Of a DNA stretch of 24,773 nt, positions 16,461 through 23,671 are shown piece after piece. Where the stretch lies: NCBI GenBank assembly GCA_945866505.1, contig CAMBHH010000025.1, forward strand, positions 1 to 24,773, given 5' to 3'. The notes under the pieces were generated by a model. It worked only from the letters and a program-made list of their open reading frames with translations, was not told the DNA's origin and ran no database searches. The position numbers and the translations under genes were made by a program. Positions within the stretch are counted from its first letter, which is position 1. Every line of letters starts with the position of its first letter. This DNA is from Flavobacterium psychrophilum. Its GTDB lineage: Bacteria > Bacteroidota > Bacteroidia > Flavobacteriales > Flavobacteriaceae.

Positions 16461-17591
16461 TTAAGCGTAAGCAAGATCTTCCAAAGCAGTTTCTACATCT
16501 TCAAAAGGCAAGTTCCAAGCATCGGCAACGCCTTTGTAAAGAATTTTACCATTGGCAACGTTAAGTCCCTTTTTCAATTCTTCGTTTTCAGCACACGCTT
16601 TTTTCCATCCTTTGTTGGCCAATTGCAAAGCATAAGGCAATGTAGCATTGGTCAACGCTAAAGTAGAAGTATAAGGAACGGCACCTGGCATATTGGCTAC
16701 GCAATAATGAACAATGTCGTCGATAATGAAAGTTGGGTTTTCGTGTGTTGTTGGAGTACAAGTTTCGATACAACCTCCTTGGTCTACAGCAACGTCAACG
16801 ACTACGGTTCCCGGAGCCATTAATTTTAGCATATCACGAGTGATTAAATGTGGCGCTTTGGCACCTGGAATTAAAACGGCTCCGATAACCAAATCAGCCT
16901 GAGAAATGGCATCACGAACATTATAATGATTCGACATAACAGTAGTAACATTGGCTGGCATCACATCAGATAGGTAGCGTAAACGTGGTAAACTTACATC
17001 CAGAATGGTGACTTGAGCGCCAAAACCAGCAGCCATTTTTGCAGCTTGAGTTCCTACGATCCCACCACCTAAAACAACAACTTTTGCAGGAGGAACGCCA
17101 GGAACACCACCTAAAAGAATTCCTTTTCCTTTCATCGGTTTTTCTAGATATTTTGCTCCTTCTTGAATAGCCATTCGGCCCGCCACTTCTGACATTGGTA
17201 CTAATAATGGCAAACTGCGATCTGATTTTTCAACTGTTTCATAAGCCAAACAAACTGCTTCACGCTCAATCATTGCATAAGTCAATGGTTCAGAAGAAGC
17301 AAAGTGGAAATAGGTAAACAATAATTGGTCTTTTTTGATAAGCGGATATTCTGACGCTATAGGTTCTTTTACCTTGATAATCATTTCGGCAATTTCATAA
17401 ACGGCTTCAATGGTTGGCAATAGTTCGGCTCCAGCTTCGGCGTAAGCTTTGTCGCTAAAACCACTGTTTTCTCCTGCGCTTTTTTGCACATAGACAAGAT
17501 GTCCGTGTTTTTTGAATTCGGCTACTCCGGCTGGGGTAAGCGCTACACGATTTTCGTTGTTTTTGATTTCTTTAGGAACTCCAATGATCAT
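16461..17591 (-). CDS. ald: Alanine dehydrogenase
   Basis: A 376-aa NAD-dependent enzyme that converts L-alanine to pyruvate and ammonia and the reverse. It starts MIIGVPKEIKNNENRVALTP. Active-site residues match the family numbering: Arg15, Lys75 (IIKVKEP), His96 (FTYFHF) and Asp270 (VAVDQGG). The Rossmann loop is VLGGGIVGTQAAK (about 174-185), and Asp198 at the end of the second strand (ILDVS) favours NAD over NADP. The C-terminus (GKILYKGVADAW) is family-like, and the length is close to the usual 370 or so. It is divergent from an Lrp/AsnC regulator, the common arrangement for Lrp-type control of ald. A good promoter lies 38 nt upstream of the ATG. Confidence 0.97.
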   Translation of the reverse strand: MIIGVPKEIKNNENRVALTPAGVAEFKKHGHLVYVQKSAGENSGFSDKAYAEAGAELLPTIEAVYEIAEMIIKVKEPIASEYPLIKKDQLLFTYFHFASSEPLTYAMIEREAVCLAYETVEKSDRSLPLLVPMSEVAGRMAIQEGAKYLEKPMKGKGILLGGVPGVPPAKVVVLGGGIVGTQAAKMAAGFGAQVTILDVSLPRLRYLSDVMPANVTTVMSNHYNVRDAISQADLVIGAVLIPGAKAPHLITRDMLKLMAPGTVVVDVAVDQGGCIETCTPTTHENPTFIIDDIVHYCVANMPGAVPYTSTLALTNATLPYALQLANKGWKKACAENEELKKGLNVANGKILYKGVADAWNLPFEDVETALEDLAYA

Positions 17592-17628
17592 AATATTTGT
17601 GTTTAGTAGTTAGAACAATAATGATATA

Positions 17629-17662
17629 CAAAGATACTACAGAAAGAAAATATTGTTTCAAA
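17629..17662 (-). promoter_or_regulatory. Promoter of ald
   Basis: On the minus strand, TTTG (17662-17659), a 22-nt spacer and TATCTTTG (17636-17629) match the Flavobacterium promoter pattern. The predicted start point near 17622 gives a leader of about 30 nt. Confidence 0.6.
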
Positions 17663-17693
17663 TTGAATTAAATTAAGAAAATAATAGTTTTAT

Positions 17694-17786
17694 TGAGTAC
17701 TTTTACATAAAATATTTCTGATTCGAAAGCAATTTATATTTCTAGAACGAAAAAAAATCTGATTTCAAATCTTTGAAAAGTACTCA
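17694..17786. promoter_or_regulatory. Widely spaced inverted operator-like repeat in the ald/lrp region
   Basis: TGAGTACTTTT (17694-17704) and AAAAGTACTCA (17776-17786) are perfect 11-bp complements with centres 82 bp apart, about eight helical turns. Each half contains the palindrome AGTACT. The left half lies about 32 bp upstream of the ald -33 box. The right half directly follows an imperfect lrp -7 box, AATCTTTG (17768-17775), and ends 18 nt before the lrp ATG. This fits an Lrp-type octamer that activates ald and represses itself (inference). Confidence 0.5.
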
Positions 17787-17804
17787 TTTAATCCTTTCTG
17801 CACA

Positions 17805-18263
17805 ATGATTTTAGACGAAACAGACAAAAAAATCCTAAGATTGCTTCAAGTAGATGCGCATTTGACTTTAAAGGACATTGCCAATAAAATAAATCTTTCG
17901 CTGACTCCAGTTCACGATCGAGTGAAGCGTTTGGAAAAGGAAGGTATCATCGAAAAATATGTTTCGATTTTGAATAAAAAGAAATTGGGTAATAATCTGA
18001 TGGTGTATTGCCAAGTGACCCTTGTTAAACAAACCTACGATGTTTCGGAAGGTTTCAATCAGTCGATTATGAATATGCCCGAAGTGGTCGAGTGTAATTT
18101 TATTTCAGGAAGTTTTGATTATATGCTCAAAATCATCTTGCCCGATATGGAAAGTTACCACAATTTTCATCAAAAAAAACTATCGGTTTTGCCCGAGGTC
18201 TCACTGATTAACAGCTTTTTTATTATCTCAGAAGTGAAGAGCACGACGGTTTTACCAATATAA
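17805..18263 (+). CDS. Lrp/AsnC family transcriptional regulator
   Basis: A 152-aa DNA-binding regulator of usual length. The N-terminal helix-turn-helix (about 3-55) reads DETDKKILRLLQVDAHLTLKDIANKINLSLTPVHDRVKRLEKEGIIEKY, close to the Lrp pattern. The C-terminal RAM/ligand-binding domain (about 68-145) includes VTLVKQ, MPEVVECNFISGSFDYMLKI and LPEVSLINSFFIISEVK. The G(S/D)(F/Y)DY motif of amino-acid-sensing members is present. It is divergent from ald, with a shared 213-bp control region that holds an 11-bp inverted repeat. By analogy with Lrp-type regulators of alanine dehydrogenases in other bacteria, it probably senses alanine or another amino acid and controls ald and itself. The target and effector are inference. 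A strong terminator follows. Confidence 0.9.
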   Translation: MILDETDKKILRLLQVDAHLTLKDIANKINLSLTPVHDRVKRLEKEGIIEKYVSILNKKKLGNNLMVYCQVTLVKQTYDVSEGFNQSIMNMPEVVECNFISGSFDYMLKIILPDMESYHNFHQKKLSVLPEVSLINSFFIISEVKSTTVLPI

Positions 18264-18270
18264 AATAGAA

Positions 18271-18321
18271 CCGCAGATTCGCGAATTTTTTAATTAATCT
18301 GCGAATCTGCGGCCTTTTTTT
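18271..18321 (+). terminator. Strong terminator after the lrp-like gene
   Basis: CCGCAGATTCGC (18271-18282) pairs perfectly over 12 bp with GCGAATCTGCGG (18301-18312) around an 18-nt AT-rich loop, followed by CC and seven T (18315-18321). The stem word is, as I recall, common in Flavobacterium intergenic regions. Confidence 0.8.
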
Positions 18322-18341
18322 AACCAATTTTGAAGGTTTTT

Positions 18342-19739
18342 TTAAATGATTATTCGAATAATTTCTCCTCTTTTATTAATCATTTCCATTTGAACACTTT
18401 GATTATCGGCCTTGTTATTCAAAATTTTAGATGCGGATTCGATGTCTTTAATTTTTACATTATCGATGCTGAGGATAATATTTCCTATCAGCTCCTGTTC
18501 GTATTGTTTTAGATTTCCGTTGGTAATAGATTTAATTTTCACACCACCATCCAAATGAAATCTTGTTTTTTCCGCAGCAGCAATATTTTCTAATTCTATT
18601 CCCTTGAATTCGGTGTTGAAAAACTCGTTTTTGCTCAATACAACTGGTAGTACTTTGTTTTTTCCTTCGCGGATAAAAGTAACTTCTACTTTGTCATTTG
18701 GTCTTTTGGTATTAATATAGCCTGAAAGGTCGGCAAAAGAGGTTACGTTTTGATTGTCTAGTTTGACGATGATATCGCCTTTTTGCAAACCTGCTTTTTC
18801 AGCACCCGATTTTTTCTGTACCTCTTTGATGTAAAAACCTTGAGTTTCTTTAACACCTAATTCTTTGGAAGCCATTGCATTCAATTCACCACCTGAAACG
18901 CCAAGAACGCCTCTTTGTACGTTTCCAAATTCTATTAAATCATCAATTATTTTTTTTGCATTATTGGAAGGAATAGCAAATGAATATCCGGTATATGAAC
19001 CTGTTGGTGACGAAATCATGGTGTTGATTCCAATTAATTCACCACGAGTGTTTACCAAGGCACCGCCACTGTTTCCAGGATTTACTGCAGCATCAGTTTG
19101 GATGAACGATTGAATTCCACTAGTGTCTAGATTCCTGGCTTTGGCCGAAATAATTCCTGCCGTAACGGTCGAAGTTAAATTATACGGATTTCCAACTGCC
19201 AAAACCCATTCGCCAATTTTAACTGAATCCGAATTGGCGAAAGCCGTGTAAGGCAATTTTTCATCGGCATCGATTTTTAATAAAGCAATATCCATTTTCG
19301 AGTCGGTTCCGATGAGTTTTGCTTTGTATGATTTTTTGTTGTTCAAGGTGATTTCTATTTCAGATGCGTCTTTTACTACGTGGTTATTGGTTACGATATA
19401 ACCGTCTTCCGAAATGATTACACCAGATCCAGTTCCTACTTGTTCTTGTTGTTGCCCTCCTTGAAAACCATAGAAATATTCCAATATTGGATTGGTAACG
19501 GTGGTTCGGGAAACATTTTTTACGTGCACCACAGTGTGAATGGTTTTGTCGGCAGCTTCAGTAAAATCAATTGCTTCAGCCGATAGACCTACATTTCTAC
19601 CGTAAGAATTTTGAGCTTGAGTTACAATTGAATTGTTTTTAGAAAAATAGCCATTGTTGTCAAACAACAATTTATAAGAACCCAATGTAACGGTTCCGCT
19701 CAATAATGATACTAAAAATAGTCCTGAAAATCGTTTCAT
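18342..19739 (-). CDS. degP: DegP/HtrA-type periplasmic serine protease with two PDZ domains
   Basis: A 465-aa envelope quality-control protease and chaperone. The N-terminus, MKRFSGLFLVSLLSGTVTLGSYKLLF, is a signal peptide or anchor. The trypsin-like domain (about 60-255) has the full triad: His120 in IVTNNHVV, Asp150 in KMDIALLKID, and Ser224 in NPGNSGGAL. PDZ1 (about 275-365) includes GFYIKEVQKKSGAEKAGLQKGDIIVKLD. PDZ2 (about 375-465) is more divergent and ends in IIRIII. Members of this family cut misfolded envelope proteins and are usually induced by envelope stress. The gene is divergent from dapF, and three phased TTTAAC words lie in the shared region. It could equally be named degQ or htrA; the subfamily cannot be separated from sequence alone. 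Confidence 0.93.
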   Translation of the reverse strand: MKRFSGLFLVSLLSGTVTLGSYKLLFDNNGYFSKNNSIVTQAQNSYGRNVGLSAEAIDFTEAADKTIHTVVHVKNVSRTTVTNPILEYFYGFQGGQQQEQVGTGSGVIISEDGYIVTNNHVVKDASEIEITLNNKKSYKAKLIGTDSKMDIALLKIDADEKLPYTAFANSDSVKIGEWVLAVGNPYNLTSTVTAGIISAKARNLDTSGIQSFIQTDAAVNPGNSGGALVNTRGELIGINTMISSPTGSYTGYSFAIPSNNAKKIIDDLIEFGNVQRGVLGVSGGELNAMASKELGVKETQGFYIKEVQKKSGAEKAGLQKGDIIVKLDNQNVTSFADLSGYINTKRPNDKVEVTFIREGKNKVLPVVLSKNEFFNTEFKGIELENIAAAEKTRFHLDGGVKIKSITNGNLKQYEQELIGNIILSIDNVKIKDIESASKILNNKADNQSVQMEMINKRGEIIRIII

Positions 19740-19803
19740 AGTTTTAAATATATTTATGTGTTAACAGCGTAAAATTATACATTTTGATATTTCAAAAAAA
19801 CAG

Positions 19804-19830
19804 TTTAACGCTCGTTTAACACTCTTTAAC
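19804..19830. repeat. Three phased TTTAAC repeats between degP and dapF
   Basis: TTTAAC occurs at 19804-19809, 19815-19820 and 19825-19830, with start-to-start distances of 11 and 10 bp, so all three lie on one face of the helix. They lie 65-91 bp upstream of the degP start and just upstream of the putative dapF -7 box. Confidence 0.5.
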
Positions 19831-19846
19831 GTATCATTAATATTTG

Positions 19847-19854
19847 TACTTTTG
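19847..19854 (+). promoter_or_regulatory. Putative -7 box of the dapF operon
   Basis: TACTTTTG fits TAnnTTTG and lies 22 nt before the dapF ATG. No TTG is found at the usual upstream spacing; the last TTTAAC repeat (19825-19830) occupies that position. Confidence 0.4.
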
Positions 19855-19876
19855 TAACTCTTAATATAACGCTATA

Positions 19877-20659
19877 ATGCAATTAGAATTTTATAAATAT
19901 CAAGGAACAGGAAACGATTTTGTAATGATTGACAATCGTTCGAATTTTTTCCCAAAGGAAAATGTTCAGTTAGTTGCACGTTTGTGTGATAGACGTTTTG
20001 GAATTGGAGCTGATGGACTCATTTTATTGGAAAACGATGAAGCCACCGATTTTAAAATGATCTACTATAATTCTGATGGGAATCTAAGTTCTATGTGTGG
20101 TAACGGCGGTCGGTGTTTGGTAGCTTTCGCTAAATATTTAAATGTAATTAATGATAATTGTATTTTCATTGCGACCGACGGTTTGCATCACGCCAGCGTT
20201 GCTACTGATGGAATAGTTTCTTTGCAAATGATTGATGTGGCCAAAATCAAAATAGAAACCGATTATACTTTCCTGAATACAGGTTCGCCTCATCACGTGC
20301 AAATGGTGGAAGATTTGGAACATTATAATGTAAAGGAAAACGGCGCCGCTCTTCGTTATGGTTCTTTGTACGGAAAAGAAGGAAGCAACATCAATTTCGT
20401 TAAGAAAATAAACGAGGATACTTTCTCGCTTCGCACCTACGAAAGAGGTGTAGAGGATGAAACTTTAGCCTGCGGAACAGGGGCTACAGCGGTTGCAATA
20501 GCAATGAATGCTACAGGACAAACCGATTCTTGTTCCATTAAATTAAATGTAGAAGGTGGAAAACTAGCCGTTTCTTTTGATAAAATGGGAGATGTTTTTA
20601 CGAAAGTTTTCTTGATTGGTCCAGCAGAATTTGTGTTTAAAGGAGTGATAGAAATATAA
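19877..20659 (+). CDS. dapF: Diaminopimelate epimerase
   Basis: A 260-aa cytoplasmic enzyme that converts LL- to meso-diaminopimelate, the precursor of lysine and of the peptidoglycan cross-link. It starts MQLEFYKYQGTGNDFVMIDN, with the conserved GTGNDF. The two catalytic cysteines are Cys74 in SMCGNGGRC and Cys199 in LACGTGATA. YERGVEDETLACGTG is the second signature. The length is slightly below the usual 270-280. The last two bases of its stop codon are also the first two bases of the left inverted repeat of the four-helix-bundle element. Without that element the next gene would start within about ten bases, which suggests an operon dapF - acetyltransferase - mltG that was interrupted. Confidence 0.97.
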   Translation: MQLEFYKYQGTGNDFVMIDNRSNFFPKENVQLVARLCDRRFGIGADGLILLENDEATDFKMIYYNSDGNLSSMCGNGGRCLVAFAKYLNVINDNCIFIATDGLHHASVATDGIVSLQMIDVAKIKIETDYTFLNTGSPHHVQMVEDLEHYNVKENGAALRYGSLYGKEGSNINFVKKINEDTFSLRTYERGVEDETLACGTGATAVAIAMNATGQTDSCSIKLNVEGGKLAVSFDKMGDVFTKVFLIGPAEFVFKGVIEI

Positions 20660-20683
20660 TTACGAATTAGAAATTACGAATTA
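20658..20683 (+). repeat. Left 26-bp inverted repeat of the four-helix-bundle element
   Basis: It is made of two copies of AATTACGAATT (20658-20668 and 20672-20682) separated by AGA, plus the A of the next gene's ATG. It is a perfect reverse complement of 21027-21052. It starts inside the dapF stop codon and ends at the start codon of the gene at 20683. Confidence 0.9.
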
Positions 20684-21036
20684 TGAAATCTGACAATGCA
20701 GTTCAAATTAAAAGTTATGATTTTGCTTTAAGAATCATAAAAGCTTATAAATATCTTAGTCAAGAAAAAAAAGAATTTGTTTTGTCAAAACAATTATTAA
20801 GAAGTGGAACTTCTATTGGAGCTAATATTGAAGAATCTATTGGAGGTCAATCAAAGGCCGATTTTTTTGCGAAAATAAATATTGCTTATAAAGAAGCCAG
20901 AGAATCAAAATATTGGATAAGACTTTTGAGAGATTCCGATTATTTAATAATAGAACAATCAAGCGACTTACTAAAGGATGTTGAAGAACTTTTGAAAATA
21001 ATTGGTTCCATACAGAAAACGGTGCGTAATTCGTAA
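20683..21036 (+). CDS. Four-helix-bundle protein (S23/IVP family)
   Basis: A 117-aa protein of the family first seen as the ORF of 23S rRNA intervening sequences (TIGR02436-type), related in fold to Avd, the accessory protein of diversity-generating retroelements. Typical features are SYDFALRIIKAYKYL, then FVLSKQLLRSGTSIGANIEES, in which the LLRSGTSIGANI-type motif is the best family mark. ADFFAKINIAYKEARESKYWIRLL and a last amphipathic helix (DLLKDVEELLKIIGSIQ) follow. Four helices are expected, with a basic surface that may bind nucleic acid and pentamer assembly in known structures. The ATG follows the left repeat directly and the stop codon lies inside the right repeat, so gene and repeats form one unit. 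No reverse transcriptase is nearby. The cellular function of this family is unknown. Confidence 0.9.
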   Translation: MKSDNAVQIKSYDFALRIIKAYKYLSQEKKEFVLSKQLLRSGTSIGANIEESIGGQSKADFFAKINIAYKEARESKYWIRLLRDSDYLIIEQSSDLLKDVEELLKIIGSIQKTVRNS

Positions 21037-21052
21037 TTTCTAATTCGTAATT
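21027..21052 (-). repeat. Right 26-bp inverted repeat of the four-helix-bundle element
   Basis: It is the perfect reverse complement of 20658-20683, built of AATTCGTAATT, TCT and AATTCGTAATT. It contains the stop codon of the four-helix-bundle gene (21034-21036) and ends 7 nt before the ATG of the acetyltransferase. Confidence 0.9.
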
Positions 21053-21059
21053 GAATCTA

Positions 21060-21593
21060 ATGATAACTCTAAAAGGCGAAAACATCTATCTCCGAGCACT
21101 CGAACCCAATGATTTGGAGTTTGTTTATGCAATGGAAAACGACCAAAGCATTTGGGAAGTGAGCAATACACAAACGCCTTACAGTCGATTTTTAGTAAAG
21201 CAATATCTTGAAAATGCCCATCAGGACATATATGAAGCCAAGCAGTTGCGATTGGCGATTTGTCAGGATGAGGATTTTCCAGCAATAGGATTAATTGATT
21301 TGTTTGAGTTTGACCCCAAGAATAATCGGGCAGGAATTGGTATAGTGATTCAAGGAACAGCAAACCGAAAACAGAATATTGGTTCCGAAGCATTGGAACT
21401 TTTAATTCGATACGCTTTTTATCATTTGAATCTGCATCAATTGTATGCAAATATTGGCGCAGAAAATGAAGCTAGTATAGCTCTTTTTACTAAATTTGGA
21501 TTTCAAAAAATAGGCATAAAAAAAGATTGGACTTTAGTCAGTGGAACTTATAAAGACGAGGCTATTTTTCAATTAATCAATAATCAACTTTAA
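21060..21593 (+). CDS. GNAT-family N-acetyltransferase (RimJ/RimL/SpeG-like)
   Basis: A 177-aa cytoplasmic acetyl-CoA-dependent transferase. It starts MITLKGENIYLRALEPNDLEFVYAMENDQSIW, the usual opening of the RimJ/RimL/SpeG branch. The frame also allows TTG at 21051, but that codon overlaps the repeat element and the ATG at 21060 gives the standard N-terminus. The acetyl-CoA site is the NRKQNIGSEALELLIRYAF region (about 103-121), where the usual R-G-x-G loop is weak. Motif B follows as ALFTKFGFQKIGIKK. The natural acceptor (protein N-terminus, polyamine or small amine) cannot be told from sequence. It lies 11 nt before mltG and probably belongs to the same transcript. Confidence 0.88.
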   Translation: MITLKGENIYLRALEPNDLEFVYAMENDQSIWEVSNTQTPYSRFLVKQYLENAHQDIYEAKQLRLAICQDEDFPAIGLIDLFEFDPKNNRAGIGIVIQGTANRKQNIGSEALELLIRYAFYHLNLHQLYANIGAENEASIALFTKFGFQKIGIKKDWTLVSGTYKDEAIFQLINNQL

Positions 21594-21604
21594 AAATTTT
21601 AGTT

Positions 21605-22645
21605 TTGAATTTAAAAAAGCACCTTACCATTGCATCCGTTATTTTTATTTCAGTTTTGCTTATTTATGGCGGAATAGTTGCCAATCAAATCTTTTCTAAA
21701 AACACCAAATTTTCAGAGAAACAGTTATTTGTTCACGTACCAACGGGTTCAACTTATGAAGATGTAAAGAAAATAATTACACCTTATGTAGATAATATGA
21801 ATCGTTTTGAAATGGTCGCTGACAAAAGGAGTTATCCTGAAAACGTGAAACCGGGACGCTTTTTGTTTACCAAAGGAATGAATAGCTACGATTTGGTTAA
21901 AGCGATGAGGAGTAATGTTCCTGTGAAACTGGCTTTTAACAATCAGGAAAGATTAGAAGATTTTGCCGTACGAGTGAGCTCGCAAATAGAACCGGATAGT
22001 TTATTGTTATTGAAAACCTTCAAAGATTCAATTTTCTTGAAAGAAAATGGTTTTAACGACGAGAATGTATTTGTAATGTTTATTCCTAATACTTATGAGG
22101 TATATTGGAATATTACAGCCGAGAAATTCCGTGATAAAATGATTAAGGAGTACCGTAATTTTTGGAATAAGGAAAGAACTCAAAAGGCAGCAAAACAAGG
22201 ATTAACGCCTGTAGAAGCTACCATTTTAGCTTCAATAGTACATAAAGAATCGGTAAAAAAAGACGAAAGACCTAGGATTGCTGGGGTTTATTTGAATAGA
22301 ATGAGATTGGAAATGCCACTTCAAGCTGATCCAACTGTGATTTATGCCATAAAAAAGAAAGACAACGATTTTGGTCAAGTAATCAAAAGAGTTTTTTACA
22401 ACGACTTGTTTTTGAATTCGCCTTACAATACTTATAAAGTAATTGGGCTTCCTCCTGGACCTATTGCAATGCCCGATATTACTGCACTTGAGGCGGTGTT
22501 GAATCCAGAAAATAATGACTTTATTTATTTTTGTGCTAGTGTAGAGCGTTTTGGTTACCACGAGTTTGCCGCTACTTTACCTGAGCACAATTTGAATGCG
22601 AAGAAATATTCCGATTGGATTAACGGTCAAGGTGTAAAAAGATAA
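21605..22645 (+). CDS. mltG: Endolytic murein transglycosylase MltG (YceG-like)
   Basis: A 346-aa inner-membrane enzyme that cuts nascent peptidoglycan strands and so sets their length. The start is TTG at 21605: no ATG lies between the in-frame stop at 21581 and the membrane helix, and TTG gives a complete N-terminus MNLKKH followed by one transmembrane segment (about 8-30). A LysM-like subdomain (about 40-100) precedes the YceG catalytic domain. The catalytic Glu is Glu215 in ILASIVHKESVKKDERPRIAGVYLNR, corresponding to Glu218 of E. coli MltG. The MPLQADPTVIYA and LPPGPIAMP motifs are also present. It stands 11 nt after the acetyltransferase and 2 nt before the DUF2279 gene, a tight operon. 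Confidence 0.95.
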   Translation: MNLKKHLTIASVIFISVLLIYGGIVANQIFSKNTKFSEKQLFVHVPTGSTYEDVKKIITPYVDNMNRFEMVADKRSYPENVKPGRFLFTKGMNSYDLVKAMRSNVPVKLAFNNQERLEDFAVRVSSQIEPDSLLLLKTFKDSIFLKENGFNDENVFVMFIPNTYEVYWNITAEKFRDKMIKEYRNFWNKERTQKAAKQGLTPVEATILASIVHKESVKKDERPRIAGVYLNRMRLEMPLQADPTVIYAIKKKDNDFGQVIKRVFYNDLFLNSPYNTYKVIGLPPGPIAMPDITALEAVLNPENNDFIYFCASVERFGYHEFAATLPEHNLNAKKYSDWINGQGVKR

Positions 22646-22647
22646 TT

Positions 22648-23562
22648 TTGAACGGCAAAAGGCGAATTTATTTTTTGTTTTTGTTGGTGCTCCAAAGTGT
22701 TTTGGCACAAAATTCATTCGATACTTTTCTAAAACCTTCCGATTCTTTGAACCAGAAAAGACAAAATTCGGTATTCATTGCAGAAGCTGTTTTGGCTTCT
22801 GGAGCTTTGATTGGCTTGAACCAACTGTGGTACGCCGATTATCCTAAATCCAAGTTTCATTTTATAAATGACAACTCCGACTGGATGCAAATGGATAAAG
22901 TGGGACATCTTTATTCTTCCTATCACATTGGACGATTCGGTGCAGAAGCTTTGAATTGGAGTGGAGCGAGCCAAAAAAATCAATTGATTTATGGTGCTAG
23001 TCTGGGATTTGTGTTCCTCACAGCTGTTGAGATGATGGACGGACATTCTGCTGAATGGGGAGCGTCAATGGGAGATATAGTAGCTAACGCATCTGGAACG
23101 GCCATGTATGTCTCTCAAGAATTACTTTGGAATGAACAGCGCATCATTCCAAAATTTTCATATCACAAAACACAATATTCCGATCTCAGACCAGATGTTT
23201 TGGGCAGTACAATTCCCGAGCAAATCTTGAAAGATTACAATGGACAAACGTACTGGATTTCGGCTAATGTAAATTCCTTTTTTAAAGGTTCAAAAATTCC
23301 TAAATGGTTCAACCTCGCGTTTGGGTATGGAGCCGAAGGAATGATTGGCGAAAAAGAAGAAAATTTCTTATCAATTTCGACTCCAAAACCAGAAAAAAAA
23401 CGACAATTTTACCTCAGTTTGGATGTCGATTTGACCAAAATACAGACAAAATCACACTTTTTCAAGACTGTTTTTTCAGTTTTTAATGCAGTTAAAATTC
23501 CAGCACCAACCTTTGAATACTCGACTCACAGTGGGTTCAAGTTCTATCCTTTGTATTTTTAG
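22648..23562 (+). CDS. DUF2279 family (YfiM-like) envelope protein
   Basis: A 304-aa exported protein. It uses a TTG start at 22648, two bases after the mltG stop, giving the signal peptide MNGKRRIYFLFLLVLQSVLAQ. The DUF2279 core (about 45-180) has DWMQMDKVGHLYSSYHIGRFGAEALNW, then FVFLTAVEMMDGHSAEWGASMGDIVANASGTAMYVSQ, with conserved His and Asp residues and small hydrophobic helices typical of the family. The C-terminal part (about 210-304) has alternating residues and a terminal aromatic FYPLYF, as in beta-strands that end in the outer membrane (inference). The function of DUF2279 is unknown. Coupling to mltG suggests a cell-envelope role. A weak hairpin follows. Confidence 0.85.
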   Translation: MNGKRRIYFLFLLVLQSVLAQNSFDTFLKPSDSLNQKRQNSVFIAEAVLASGALIGLNQLWYADYPKSKFHFINDNSDWMQMDKVGHLYSSYHIGRFGAEALNWSGASQKNQLIYGASLGFVFLTAVEMMDGHSAEWGASMGDIVANASGTAMYVSQELLWNEQRIIPKFSYHKTQYSDLRPDVLGSTIPEQILKDYNGQTYWISANVNSFFKGSKIPKWFNLAFGYGAEGMIGEKEENFLSISTPKPEKKRQFYLSLDVDLTKIQTKSHFFKTVFSVFNAVKIPAPTFEYSTHSGFKFYPLYF

Positions 23563-23570
23563 AAAATATT

Positions 23571-23597
23571 AACAGCTTGATTTTCAGCTGTATTTTT
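23571..23597 (+). terminator. Weak terminator after the DUF2279 gene
   Basis: ACAGCT (23572-23577) pairs with AGCTGT (23586-23591) around an 8-nt loop and is followed by ATTTTT. It ends the dapF-to-DUF2279 cluster, but the stem is short. Confidence 0.4.
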
Positions 23598-23624
23598 GAT
23601 TTTTCGATTTATTATGTATCTTTG
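23596..23624 (+). promoter_or_regulatory. Promoter of the lysozyme-like protein gene
   Basis: TTG (23596-23598), an 18-nt spacer and TATCTTTG (23617-23624) match the Flavobacterium consensus well. The leader would be about 40 nt. Confidence 0.6.
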
Positions 23625-23671
23625 CACTGTAGAAATTTCAATACGGGACAGCGTTTGAAGAAAAACAATTT

